Part shown: in pieces, positions 1 through 9,145 of the stretch | Layout: each line of letters opens with the position of its first letter | Position numbering within the stretch: the stretch's first letter is position 1 | Assembly (NCBI GenBank): GCA_013001975.1 | Contig: JABDKX010000114.1 | Span: 1 to 33,938 of the forward strand | DNA length: 33,938 bases | From: Saprospiraceae bacterium | GTDB taxonomy: Bacteria; Bacteroidota; Bacteroidia; Chitinophagales; Saprospiraceae | Reading direction: 5' to 3' | Translations under genes and position numbers: made by a program | Notes under the pieces: generated by a model | What the model saw: only the letters and a program-made list of their open reading frames with translations | Told to the model about the DNA's origin: nothing | Databases searched by the model: none

Positions 1-515
1 GAAAGTCCCATTGAGAAATTCTCAGAAAGCTTTCTGTTATAAGATACAGCAAACTCAATTTCTCTTGGTTTTCCAGTTCCCGAAGGTTGACCATCGAAAT
101 CAGTAAAGTTGATTTCTCCAAGTGAAAAGAATCTCAAGCCAAATCCTAAAGATTGTAAGTCATCTACTTTTTTATATCCAGTCAAATAAGTCAAATAGAC
201 ATCTTGTAGACCTAAATTCCTTAACCATGGCGTATAAGTAGCAGAAAAACTCATGTCTTTCTCTACAAAAGCCAATTTTGATGAATTATAGTGTAAAGAG
301 TTAGGATCAGCAGAAGTTGTTATACCAACATCTCCCATGGCACCACCTCTTGCATCTGGAATAATTCTTAAGAAAGGCATTGCTGTTAAGATGGCAGTTG
401 GTAGACAGTCTCCATTGGCATCGATAACACATCTTTTTATCGGATCAAATTGTGCATCAGTTGTTGATACATTTAAAAATAAGAATACGCTAAGTATTGC
501 AATCGTATGTTTCAT
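1..515 (-). CDS. porV: T9SS outer-membrane shuttle protein PorV (LptO), 5' part only
   Basis: This is the N-terminal 171 codons of PorV; the rest lies beyond the left edge. The ATG at 513-515 gives a signal peptide (MKHTIAILSVFLFLNVSTTDAQ) followed by the family signature FLRIIPDARGGAMGDVG at about residues 49-65 and then SADPNSLHYNSSKLAF, which matches the PorV pattern of a glycine-rich, membrane-inserted first strand. In the family, PorV is an outer-membrane FadL-like barrel that binds T9SS cargo after translocation and brings it to the PorU sortase. The gene starts 41 bases after the stop of porU on the same strand, so the two are very likely co-transcribed, as is common in Bacteroidota. 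The identification rests on the N-terminal motif and the porU neighbour; barrel length cannot be checked. Confidence 0.93.
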   Translation of the reverse strand, partial: MKHTIAILSVFLFLNVSTTDAQFDPIKRCVIDANGDCLPTAILTAMPFLRIIPDARGGAMGDVGITTSADPNSLHYNSSKLAFVEKDMSFSATYTPWLRNLGLQDVYLTYLTGYKKVDDLQSLGFGLRFFSLGEINFTDFDGQPSGTGKPREIEFAVSYNRKLSENFSMGL

Positions 516-556
516 AGTTTCTTTAATAAATATGGAAGCAAAAATAATATTATATC

Positions 557-3500
557 TTAGTTTAATATAACTAGTTTTTGGAAATCGCTTTCACGACGAA
601 GATTTAACTCCGGAGAAGAGATATTTATTTTATAAAAATAGATTCCTTTTGCCAATTTACTCTCAAAATCGTCATTAGCATTCCAAGGGACATCATTTAT
701 AAGTGATCCACTTGCAAATCGTTGTGTTTGTATAGTCTTTACCAGCTTTCCAGATACGGTAAAAATATTGATAACAATATCCAAATTACTGTTTCCAAGG
801 TCATGTTCAAACGTAAAATTAGTTTGAGTTGAGAACGGATTAGGGTAATTATATACATTATTAATAAATCCTTCCTCATTCTGAACCACGAGAAATTCTG
901 ACAATTTTTCTGAAGAATTATTCAAAATATCCCATGCTTTAAGGGTTAAAGTATGTAATCCTGGCTCAAATTCACTCAATTGAAACTCTATAGAACCAGA
1001 CCCAACCTTATCAACTTGTGGTTGATAATATTCGTTTAAAATCAAATTGTTGTTATTATCATTATCAAATGTGGCAGTTATATCATGTCCGATGCTTGTC
1101 GAACTAAGATTAATGCCAGTCTCATCTGATAAATCAACTATTAACACTGGATTTTTTCCTGTTTGCCCACCAAATGTAAATGTTCTGTCATCAAAATAAA
1201 TATCTATTTCTGGGCCTTCATTATCGGTAATACCACCTTCTGAGGTTCCACCAATTACAATACCATTGTATAATCCTCCAGCATCTCTTGAAATATTGTC
1301 TGTTGCATACAAACTGAAATGGCCTGGACCATAATCAAAATTGATGTCTTTAGGTAAGATAAGTTCAATTTCATAAAGACCATTTTGAACTGACGCACTG
1401 CCTTTATAAAGAATGTTTTTTCTCAGTGTAAAGTCATAAATGCGGTCTTCACCATCATTGTCCAAGGTTTTGAGATTGCTTGGCTTATCAAAAACTGTTA
1501 AAAAGACTTCGCCATTAAAATCTGACAACAAATTATCTTGATGATCTGTAATTTGACCAGCCAATTTTAATCGACCTAAAGCACCAATTGTATCAATTTG
1601 ACCGTCTTCTATGTCTTCATCATTTACCTGGATAATTTGTACTTTTTGTTGTGGTAATGCTAGTCGCTGAGCAGGGTCTCCAAAAAGTAAGAATTTTCTT
1701 GTATTTGAAGACAAAGTATCGCTAGAATTCGCATTTTGAGATTCCCTGATGATATCTCCAAATCGTAAAGCTTTGCCATCTACTCTGGTAAATATTTTTT
1801 TAAACACTTCTCTTGTAATTCTTTCATTTTGAGAAGAATATACTGCTCTAACAGTCGAAAACAAACCAATAGCTCCTCCAGATGGATTTAACAATGATTG
1901 TTCGCCTGCTGAGACAAAGGCAGGTTCATCAAATCCGGTAAATGAACATGTTGCTGTTATTAATAAAGGCAGCCTATCAATGTTTTTTAAATTGGCGATA
2001 TCACTTATTTGGAATACCCTTTCTTGTGCCCATCCTTTAGGGCCGCCATGTCCCAAATAATTTAAAACAAGTTGACCATTCAAAAGATTTGTATTTAAGG
2101 CATTATTTGCATCTGGATATCTGGCGCCTCCTGGTGTTGCTTCTTGATTAAAAGCATCAAAATAAACTTTTTGTTGGTTCATTTCAGGATTGATGTTTTC
2201 TACCAACTTAGCAATACCATCTGCTTGCTTTATATGCGTGTTGCTGTCCTCATCATCTGCTGTAAATCCAATTCTCAGTTTCCAATCACCAAGCGTTTTT
2301 TTACTCGTATCATAGTGAATAATTTTATCAATAACACCAGTGGCTTCCGATAAAGTTTTTGCAGGTATTCTTCCAACGCCAATGTCCAATGCGCCATCCA
2401 AGGAATCTTCTCCTTCTTGGTCTGATAAAAGCGCGAAAAAATCATCTGATGGAAAAGCTTCAACAGGATGCAATGATTCATCTGTTTGATATGTTGGCAC
2501 AAAGTTTTGATATTCCAATCCTGGAACTATCCCACGATAATCATAAGAACCATCGCCGAACAGGAGCATATATTTAAAATTAGAATCTCTATCATAAATC
2601 ATTTTAGCAAAATCTCTAATAGCACTGGGATCGTTCTCTCCACCAAATTCATTATAAATTTCAGACACCTTAGCTGTAACAACTACCATTCCATCATGAT
2701 TTCTTCTATGTTGTGCTAAATTTTCTGCCGCATCCTTAAAAGGTGCATAATAAATGATGACAAAATCAGCACGATTGATTGCGTGTAAATTTTGAAGATT
2801 TAATTTGGAAATATAGATAGGAAGGCTATTTATATTGTTTTCATCAAAAGTGATTAATACATCAATTTGACCAGAATTTGATGTGCTCACGATATTGTTA
2901 TTCGGAACAATTTCAGTTATTCTTGTTATGTCCGTAACATTCCAAGTGGTTAGATTTCCACTAGGTAATTCAAATCCGAAACTGGGGTAATTATTTGAGG
3001 TTCTGTCGAATAAAAATATAGGATCACTAGAAGATTCAATAAAAGACCTTGTTGTCAATTGTATGTAATCTAACCATCCTTCTGAGGTATTCGACGATTT
3101 ATCATAAGAGATTGTAATTTTTGGCGATGAAGATTGCAAATTTATTGTTTCGGCTATTCTGCCCAGTTTGGCATAGACAGCTTCAATATTTCCTAATGAA
3201 GTTGGTGAAATGTTTTTAGTAAATTTTTGTCCATCAACTTCTAATTCCACTTGAGTTGTTTGACCAGATCTTGAAGCAAAAAGAACTTCAATTCTACTTA
3301 ATGATCCAGGAACCAAGTTTGGAATGGTAAATGAAGCATCAAAATTTTGAATAGGTTCATTTGTAAATGATTCACCAAACCATTGTTTACCAGACCCCTG
3401 TGTGCTACTAAAATTACCAAGCAAATTTAATCGATCAATTTCATGCCTTTTTACCAATTCGGTTGAATTAGAAACAAAAGCTGGATTTGCGACAGATTGT

Positions 3501-3970
3501 TGTATAGGCACTCTTATGCTTACATCATCGTTTGTTTTTAAAAAGAAATGATTTTCAGAGCTGTAGACATTTTTTAAAAACTTAATCTCATTTTGATTGA
3601 CTTTAAATACATCTGCCCCTTCCATAAAAACCAAGATGTAATCAGATTGATCAAAAGAGCCATCTTCTTCACCAATAATTTTAATAGGAACTGCTTCGAG
3701 GTCATCAATTCTCTGTTCTGCAATAATTTGAGGGACTGGCCCTCCTCCAGAACTATAAATATTAATTTTTCTTGGATCAACCAAATCAATATCTAGGTCA
3801 GAAATACTTTTCAAAAAAGTATAATCTAATTTATACATTCCTGTATTTTCGATGCTAAATTTGTATATGTCGCCAGAACTTAGGACAGAATTGGTTTTCT
3901 TTTGCCCAAAAGTTGTAAAATTACAAGCGATTAGAAAAATTGGAAGTAGAAATGTTTCTATATATCTCAT
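557..3970 (-). CDS. porU: T9SS sortase PorU (C25 gingipain-family peptidase)
   Basis: PorU removes the C-terminal signal of T9SS cargo at the cell surface and attaches the cargo to anionic lipopolysaccharide. The 1137-residue product is close to the known PorU length of about 1,150. It has a signal peptide (residues 1-22, ending in FGQ), a beta-rich N-terminal region, and a C25 peptidase domain around residues 400-770. Likely catalytic residues are His641 in NYLGHGGPKGW and Cys675 in ITATCSFTGFDEP. The C-terminus has the NYPNPFS and GKLVKTI motifs and ends in a KGIYFYKI-type strand, typical of T9SS C-terminal domains; PorU is known to keep its own. The gene is upstream of porV and divergent from porP/sprF, with 86 bases between the start codons. 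The residues LIAC near the N-terminus look like a lipobox, but a signal-peptidase I site follows, so a lipoprotein is less likely. Confidence 0.95.
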   Translation of the reverse strand: MRYIETFLLPIFLIACNFTTFGQKKTNSVLSSGDIYKFSIENTGMYKLDYTFLKSISDLDIDLVDPRKINIYSSGGGPVPQIIAEQRIDDLEAVPIKIIGEEDGSFDQSDYILVFMEGADVFKVNQNEIKFLKNVYSSENHFFLKTNDDVSIRVPIQQSVANPAFVSNSTELVKRHEIDRLNLLGNFSSTQGSGKQWFGESFTNEPIQNFDASFTIPNLVPGSLSRIEVLFASRSGQTTQVELEVDGQKFTKNISPTSLGNIEAVYAKLGRIAETINLQSSSPKITISYDKSSNTSEGWLDYIQLTTRSFIESSSDPIFLFDRTSNNYPSFGFELPSGNLTTWNVTDITRITEIVPNNNIVSTSNSGQIDVLITFDENNINSLPIYISKLNLQNLHAINRADFVIIYYAPFKDAAENLAQHRRNHDGMVVVTAKVSEIYNEFGGENDPSAIRDFAKMIYDRDSNFKYMLLFGDGSYDYRGIVPGLEYQNFVPTYQTDESLHPVEAFPSDDFFALLSDQEGEDSLDGALDIGVGRIPAKTLSEATGVIDKIIHYDTSKKTLGDWKLRIGFTADDEDSNTHIKQADGIAKLVENINPEMNQQKVYFDAFNQEATPGGARYPDANNALNTNLLNGQLVLNYLGHGGPKGWAQERVFQISDIANLKNIDRLPLLITATCSFTGFDEPAFVSAGEQSLLNPSGGAIGLFSTVRAVYSSQNERITREVFKKIFTRVDGKALRFGDIIRESQNANSSDTLSSNTRKFLLFGDPAQRLALPQQKVQIIQVNDEDIEDGQIDTIGALGRLKLAGQITDHQDNLLSDFNGEVFLTVFDKPSNLKTLDNDGEDRIYDFTLRKNILYKGSASVQNGLYEIELILPKDINFDYGPGHFSLYATDNISRDAGGLYNGIVIGGTSEGGITDNEGPEIDIYFDDRTFTFGGQTGKNPVLIVDLSDETGINLSSTSIGHDITATFDNDNNNNLILNEYYQPQVDKVGSGSIEFQLSEFEPGLHTLTLKAWDILNNSSEKLSEFLVVQNEEGFINNVYNYPNPFSTQTNFTFEHDLGNSNLDIVINIFTVSGKLVKTIQTQRFASGSLINDVPWNANDDFESKLAKGIYFYKINISSPELNLRRESDFQKLVILN

Positions 3971-4056
3971 GAATTGATCAAAATTAATTTCTTTATTGAA
4001 ACGTTAAGTTAATCTCTGTATTGTAAATTTTCATTATTTCAGTTGTATTTTAATTA

Positions 4057-5091
4057 ATGGGTAGAGCCACACGACAATTATTTGTAAAAATAGCATTCTT
4101 CAAAATGCTGTGCATCTGTTATTTTAATAACATTCAAGCTCAAGACATAATATTTTCACAATATTATAATTCACCTGTTCATATAAATCCAGCCTTTGCA
4201 GGCATTGTATCTTATCCTAATTTTACAGCTAATCATAGGTCTCAATGGCTATCTATTAATAAGGCCTATACAACTTATGCAGTAACCTATGATCAACATT
4301 TTAAGAAAATGAATAGCGGTCTGGGATTTGTAGCTTTAACAGATAGCCAAGGAAATGGATCAATAAAAACGACTAAATTTTCAGGAATTTATTCATATAA
4401 CGTCAAATTTCGTAGAGATTATCAAATAAGATTCGGTTTAGAAGCTGGTTTTAGTCAAAACAGGCTCGATTGGGATAAATTAATCTTTTTTGATCAAATT
4501 GATATTGAGGTTGGACCGTTCGACAGTGCTGGATTGCCCTTCCCATCGACAGAAATACGCCCAGATAACCTATCTGCCGGTTATTTTGATGTAGGAATCG
4601 GTATGTTATTATATACACCTGACTTTTATGTAGGATTTAACATAGATCACGTAAATAGCCCCCAAAATGGCTATTTAACAGAGACTAATACGGGAATAGG
4701 GAGCAATTTACCTTTGCTTTTTTCATTAAATGCAGGAACACAAATAGTTCTTGCTACGGACAATAAGCGAAATCCTTCTACGTTTATATCACCAAATGTT
4801 ATATTTGCACTGCAAAGCGGTTTTAAACAAATAAATTTTGGCGCTTATTTGCAAAAAGATATATTATTTGGAGGCGCTTGGCTAAGGCATACAATCAAAA
4901 ACATTGATGCTCTTATATTTTCTGCTGGAGTAAACTTAGACGGAATCAAAATTTCTTATAGTTTTGATCTCACATTATCTAGCTTAGGCAACCGATCAGG
5001 GGGAAGTCACGAGTTAGGGATTACAATAGGTTTAAAAAAACTGGAAAAGAAAGAGTCAAAAATGAATGATTGTTTCAGTTTATTCCGTTAA
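4057..5091 (+). CDS. porP: PorP/SprF-family T9SS outer-membrane protein
   Basis: The 344-residue product has a signal peptide ending near NIQAQ (about residue 28), followed by DIIFSQYYNSPVHINPAFAG, the hallmark start of the PorP/SprF family. The rest alternates short amphipathic strands, as in an outer-membrane barrel, for example the stretch AGVNLDGIKISYSFDL near the C-terminus. Family members insert in the outer membrane and either associate with the GldK/GldN ring (PorP) or serve one particular adhesin (SprF). Being 48 bases upstream of gldK favours the core PorP role, since porP-gldK order is common. Bacteroidota genomes usually carry many paralogues, so PorP rather than another SprF-like protein is inference from position. 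Confidence 0.88.
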   Translation: MGRATRQLFVKIAFFKMLCICYFNNIQAQDIIFSQYYNSPVHINPAFAGIVSYPNFTANHRSQWLSINKAYTTYAVTYDQHFKKMNSGLGFVALTDSQGNGSIKTTKFSGIYSYNVKFRRDYQIRFGLEAGFSQNRLDWDKLIFFDQIDIEVGPFDSAGLPFPSTEIRPDNLSAGYFDVGIGMLLYTPDFYVGFNIDHVNSPQNGYLTETNTGIGSNLPLLFSLNAGTQIVLATDNKRNPSTFISPNVIFALQSGFKQINFGAYLQKDILFGGAWLRHTIKNIDALIFSAGVNLDGIKISYSFDLTLSSLGNRSGGSHELGITIGLKKLEKKESKMNDCFSLFR

Positions 5092-5139
5092 TTTACGGAA
5101 CTGTTTTTGTATGTATATTTAAAAATTTAATCAGTTATA

Positions 5140-6657
5140 ATGAGACAGGGCATTAATTCATTATTTTTATTATTACTTATCGTTTCTCTATTTACAGCTT
5201 GTAAAAAGAAAGGTGGCGGAAGTGGTGAGTTATCAACATCTACCGGCTGGGAATACAATAATCCAGAATATGGTGGTTTTGAGAAATTAGACTACGAAGG
5301 TCAAATCAATGGTCCAAACCTAGTACTTGTTGAAGGAGGTACTTTTTCAATGGGTCTTACTCAAGAAGATGTCACTTTTGATTGGAATAATATTCCAAGA
5401 AGAGTAACAGTTTCTTCTTTCTACATGGATGAAACAGAAGTAAGAAATATCGATTGGAAAGAATACGAGTTTTGGACAAAAAATGTTTATAAATCTTATC
5501 CAGAAGTTTGGCAAAACTTATTGCCTGATACTTTAGTGTGGAGAGAAGAATTGGCATATAATGAGCCACTAATCAGAGCTTATTATCGTCACCCTTCTTA
5601 TGACGAATATCCAATTGTTGGTGTTAGTTGGGATCAAGTACAAGAATTCTGCAAATGGAGATCTGACAGAGTCAATGAAATGATCTTAATTGAAAGAGGT
5701 GTATTCAATCCTAATATCACTGAGCAAATTGATAGTGAAGCATTTAATACCGAAGCTTACCTGGCAGGTCAATATACAGGATCTGTAAGAAAAAATCTTG
5801 AAGATGTATCAACAGGTGGTGAAAGAAATGTAAAATATGAAGATGGTATATTATTGCCAGAATACAGGTTGCCAACTGAAGCAGAATGGGAATATGCTGC
5901 TTTAGCATTACAAGGGAATCAACCGGATACTGGGGACGAAAATATTATGGAGAGAAGAAATTTCCCATGGAATGGCGCTAATGCCAGATACCAAAAACAC
6001 AATAAAAATCAAGGTAAGATCATGGCCAACTTCAAAAGAGGAAGAGGTGATTACATGGGTATGTCAGGGAATTTGAATGATAAAGCTTCAGGCCCAGCTC
6101 CTGTAAGAACGTATATTCCAAATGATTTTGGATTGTATAACATGGCTGGAAATGTTAATGAGTGGACACAAGATGTTTACAGACCATTAACTTCTACTGA
6201 TTTAAGCGATCCTGAAAATCATGATTTAAATCCATTCAGAGGAAACGAATTTACTGAGTTGATCCTAGATGAGGAAGGCAAGCCAGTTGAAAAAGATAGC
6301 TTAGGTAGACTTAGAACGCAACTTGTAGCTGATGATACTTTGGGACTTAGAGAGAACTACAGAAAAGGTGATGTTAGAGATTATGATGATGGTGATAACG
6401 AAGAATTTGTGAAATACGGTTATGGCGATTATACGCTTATCAGCGATAGAGCAAGAGTTATCAAAGGTGGATCTTGGGCGGACAGAATGTTTTGGTTATC
6501 TCCGGGTGCGAGAAGATTTAAAGACCAAGATAAATCAAGCAGCAAAATTGGATTCAGATGTGCCATGGTAAGAGTAGGAGGAGAAACTGGTAATGAAGAC
6601 ATGGGCGGATTGCAATTCCAAGAAAAAGGAAGAAATATCAAGAGACGATATAAATAA
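5140..6657 (+). CDS. gldK: T9SS ring lipoprotein GldK/PorK
   Basis: GldK forms, with GldN, the large periplasmic ring under the outer membrane in the T9SS. The 505-residue product has a lipoprotein signal (lipobox LFTAC, Cys21, followed by KKK) and a formylglycine-generating-enzyme-like fold: LVEGGTFSMG (about 62-71), TEVRNIDWKEYEFW, YPIVGVSWDQVQEFCKWRS, RLPTEAEWEYAA, GLYNMAGNVNEWTQDVY, and VIKGGSWADR...GFRCAM near the end. This is the usual GldK architecture and length (about 460-500); GldK homologues use the fold structurally and are not known sulfatase-modifying enzymes. It is likely co-transcribed with porP/sprF. The next gene is murF after a strong terminator; gldL, gldM and gldN are not adjacent, which is unusual. 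Confidence 0.92.
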   Translation: MRQGINSLFLLLLIVSLFTACKKKGGGSGELSTSTGWEYNNPEYGGFEKLDYEGQINGPNLVLVEGGTFSMGLTQEDVTFDWNNIPRRVTVSSFYMDETEVRNIDWKEYEFWTKNVYKSYPEVWQNLLPDTLVWREELAYNEPLIRAYYRHPSYDEYPIVGVSWDQVQEFCKWRSDRVNEMILIERGVFNPNITEQIDSEAFNTEAYLAGQYTGSVRKNLEDVSTGGERNVKYEDGILLPEYRLPTEAEWEYAALALQGNQPDTGDENIMERRNFPWNGANARYQKHNKNQGKIMANFKRGRGDYMGMSGNLNDKASGPAPVRTYIPNDFGLYNMAGNVNEWTQDVYRPLTSTDLSDPENHDLNPFRGNEFTELILDEEGKPVEKDSLGRLRTQLVADDTLGLRENYRKGDVRDYDDGDNEEFVKYGYGDYTLISDRARVIKGGSWADRMFWLSPGARRFKDQDKSSSKIGFRCAMVRVGGETGNEDMGGLQFQEKGRNIKRRYK

Positions 6658-6678
6658 TTTAAATATTGAATTATAAAG

Positions 6679-6716
6679 AAAAAGGCTTTTGTCAGAACGA
6701 CAGAAGCCTTTTTTTT
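6679..6716 (+). terminator. Rho-independent terminator after gldK
   Basis: A 12-base stem (6682-6693 with 6699-6710, one G-T pair) with loop AGAAC is followed by a run of eight T (6709-6716) and lies 24 bases after the gldK stop. It separates gldK from murF, whose ATG is only 14 bases further on. Confidence 0.9.
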
Positions 6717-6729
6717 GTAACATTTGCAT

Positions 6730-8013
6730 ATGATTAGTATTGAAGATGTTTATCAAATATTTTTAACATCAGGAGGTGTTTGTATTGATTCGCGAAAAGT
6801 AACTTCTAATGATATATTTATTGCTCTAAAAGGCGAACATGTTGATGGGCATAAATTTGTCAAACAAGTTATCGATCTACAGGATACTCATGCAATAATT
6901 GATGACAAAGATTATTATATAAATGAACGAACCATTCTTGTAGATAATGTTTTAAGTTTTCTACAAAAGCTGGCTCAGTATCATCGCGCTCAATTTGATA
7001 TTCCTGTTTTAGGAATAACAGGATCAAATGGAAAAACAACCACAAAGGAATTAATCTATCAAGTTCTTTCAACGCAATTTAATGTACATTCAACTAAAGG
7101 CAATTACAACAATCATTTAGGAGTCCCACTTACCTTACTTGATGCACCAATAGATAGCGATATTTTAATAATCGAAATGGGTGCAAACCACGTTGGAGAA
7201 ATAAATGACTTATCTCACATTGCATGCCCTACTTTAGGATTGATAACGAATATCGGAGAAGCTCATATCGAAGGCTTCGGTTCTGTCGAAGGTATTATTC
7301 AAGGTAAAACCGAGCTCTATAAATATTTACATAAAACGAATGGTTCAGTATTTATCAATAGAAACGATGAAACATTAATGAAAAAACTCCCTAGAGGAAT
7401 TGATCATGTGTTTTATCCTTCAGAAAACATAATAATTCAAGACAGCGGATTAAATCTGGAAATCAAATCTTTAGATTCTGGAAAGATTTATAATTCAAGC
7501 TTGTATGGCATTTATAATGCAATAAATATTCAAGCAGCTGTTACTATTGGCGAATATTTCAAAATTGATTTGCATAAAATTTTAGAGGCAATAGCCAATT
7601 ACCACCCAAATATGAACAGATCTCAAATAGTGAGATCAAATGATAATGTTTTAATTATGGATGCCTATAATGCAAATCCAACGAGTATGAAAGAAGCCAT
7701 TAAAAGCATGGCAGCATTAGAGGGCACTGAAAATAAAGTACTTGTCTTAGGTGACATGAAAGAACTGGGTATAGAAGAAGTTCAGTATCATCAAGATATC
7801 GTTGATTTCTTATCTAATTATTCATGGCAGAAAGTTTTTCTTGTAGGGTCATTATTTAAGCAAACGAAAAATAATTCGTTCAACAAGTTTGAAAATGTAG
7901 ACCAACTCATTCAAAACTATGAAGCTTATCAAGAATCATTAAAAGGAAGTACTTTTTTACTCAAAGCTTCCAGATCTATTCAACTAGAAAAATTTAAAGA
8001 AGCTTTTTTTTAA
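6730..8013 (+). CDS. murF: UDP-N-acetylmuramoyl-tripeptide--D-alanyl-D-alanine ligase MurF
   Basis: MurF adds D-Ala-D-Ala to the UDP-MurNAc-tripeptide in the cytoplasm, the last soluble step of peptidoglycan precursor synthesis. The product (about 427 residues, family usual 430-460) shows the Mur ligase order: N-terminal substrate domain with CIDSRKV, ATP-binding loop GITGSNGKTTT (95-105), central motif EMGANHVGEI, NIGEAHIEGFGS, and the C-terminal domain start MDAYNANPTSMKEAI with VLGDMKELG. I chose the ATG at 6730; an in-frame TTG at 6724 would add two residues but is less likely. The gene directly follows the gldK terminator and is convergent with the arginase-like gene, with only nine bases between the stops, so its own promoter must lie within or very near the terminator. 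Confidence 0.96.
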   Translation: MISIEDVYQIFLTSGGVCIDSRKVTSNDIFIALKGEHVDGHKFVKQVIDLQDTHAIIDDKDYYINERTILVDNVLSFLQKLAQYHRAQFDIPVLGITGSNGKTTTKELIYQVLSTQFNVHSTKGNYNNHLGVPLTLLDAPIDSDILIIEMGANHVGEINDLSHIACPTLGLITNIGEAHIEGFGSVEGIIQGKTELYKYLHKTNGSVFINRNDETLMKKLPRGIDHVFYPSENIIIQDSGLNLEIKSLDSGKIYNSSLYGIYNAINIQAAVTIGEYFKIDLHKILEAIANYHPNMNRSQIVRSNDNVLIMDAYNANPTSMKEAIKSMAALEGTENKVLVLGDMKELGIEEVQYHQDIVDFLSNYSWQKVFLVGSLFKQTKNNSFNKFENVDQLIQNYEAYQESLKGSTFLLKASRSIQLEKFKEAFF

Positions 8014-8022
8014 TACGATGCT

Positions 8023-8949
8023 TTAAGATTGAATGACAGAATGTGAAAGTAAAATGTCTGGAAAATCTCCTTTACTAAGATTTAAGTAATCGTTTTCTGA
8101 ACAAGGGACTTTCTTTCCATTTTCTGGTGAAAGAAACCACCACCTGTTTGTTTTTTCAGATTTATAAAATGTAATAGCATCTTTAAATAGTGGGCTTTCA
8201 ACAAGGTAAGTATTTATGTTATCAGTTGAATCATCTATGGTTTTAAAAGTTCTACCTTCTAAATAATACCAAACCACAGTTGTAATCATATCCCAAATGT
8301 CATTATTGTTTTGTTTTTCTTCTCCATTTATAAAAAGAAAATCGTGTTCCGTAGACAAACCACAATATCTTAATAGTTGACAACACTCATAAATGTCAAG
8401 ACCTGTAATTCTGGAATATGAAGAATTGCTTTCTTGAACGCGAACAGATGATTTATTAAAGAAAATTGCCTTTGCTGCTCGTAGTGAAGACTCTGCCAAA
8501 CTGAAATCTTTTCTTAGCTCACTCAAACTGATTGAAAGAGGATGTATTTCATTTGTAAGATGTCGTTGAAAACCGATAGTCTTATATTTTCCTTGACACC
8601 TGTTTGCAATAAGATTTGCAGATTCATTAAAAACAGAAAGATACTTTTCTTCTTCTTCATTACCCCCAATATAAATGACACTTGATTCTATAATATTTGC
8701 TTCCATAAATTCGATCTTGGAGACTTTGTTAACCACTCCAATTCTAAAATTTAATCCATCGAAGTTATTTTGCATCCCTTTCAAACAATTGAAAAATGAA
8801 TTTAGGTAGGATTCTTGGCCAAAAACAATGTTTATGCATTCTTTTGTCTCATCATTTTCATTCGAAAGCATCTTATTCGTCAATTGACAATTAGACGTCG
8901 TTTCTAAAGCAAAGCTGTCATTGTTTTTGTCGTACCAAGTAATATTCAT
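8023..8949 (-). CDS. Degenerate arginase/formimidoylglutamase-family protein
   Basis: The 308-residue product resembles the arginase-family proteins of Bacteroidota, which are usually about 370-390 residues. Recognisable family blocks are IYIGGNEEEE (92-101), TIGFQRH (124-130), SSVRVQES (167-174), ITGLDIYECCQLLRYCGLS (181-199), VVWYYLEG (225-232), ITFYKSEKTNRWW (259-271) and VPCSENDYLNLSKGDFPD (281-298). The manganese-ligand motifs of ureohydrolases (GGDHS, DAHxD, SxDxDxxDP) cannot be found, and the segment between the GG block and TIGFQRH is short, which explains the small size. The reading frame is intact, so this is more likely a non-catalytic relative than a pseudogene. Its role is unknown. 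Family assignment rests on remembered motif similarity, mostly in the C-terminal half. Confidence 0.65.
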   Translation of the reverse strand: MNITWYDKNNDSFALETTSNCQLTNKMLSNENDETKECINIVFGQESYLNSFFNCLKGMQNNFDGLNFRIGVVNKVSKIEFMEANIIESSVIYIGGNEEEEKYLSVFNESANLIANRCQGKYKTIGFQRHLTNEIHPLSISLSELRKDFSLAESSLRAAKAIFFNKSSVRVQESNSSYSRITGLDIYECCQLLRYCGLSTEHDFLFINGEEKQNNNDIWDMITTVVWYYLEGRTFKTIDDSTDNINTYLVESPLFKDAITFYKSEKTNRWWFLSPENGKKVPCSENDYLNLSKGDFPDILLSHSVIQS

Positions 8950-8994
8950 TTAATAAGTCATTTTTGATTATGAAAATAGGTAATATTCAAACAT

Positions 8995-9002
8995 CAAAAA
9001 TA
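8995..9002 (-). promoter_or_regulatory. Possible -7 promoter box for the arginase-like gene
   Basis: Read on the minus strand this is TATTTTTG, a perfect match to the Bacteroidota TAnnTTTG box, 45 bases upstream of the ATG at 8949. No clear TTG was seen at the usual upstream spacing, and such AT-rich octamers occur by chance. The rest of the 196-base gap to the ompA-like gene is AT-rich with nothing else recognised. Confidence 0.35.
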
Positions 9003-9145
9003 CTAATACCTGAAAATAAATCCTTTAAATATTACGATTTTTTATAATATAATTTATAATTTAGCGTATTATCTGTAATAATTTCTCTATTTTTTTTGAC
9101 TTAGAGGGCGTTTTTACAGTAAATATGGTCTCTAGAGAATAATAT

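Noticed and set aside
337-570. Plus-strand ORF of 77 codons
   Set aside because: It lies antisense to the well-supported porV start region and has no recognisable features.
5140-6657. Sulfatase-modifying enzyme reading of the gldK product
   Set aside because: The FGE-like fold is shared, but the lipobox, the porP/sprF neighbour and the GldK-type motifs fit the T9SS ring lipoprotein.
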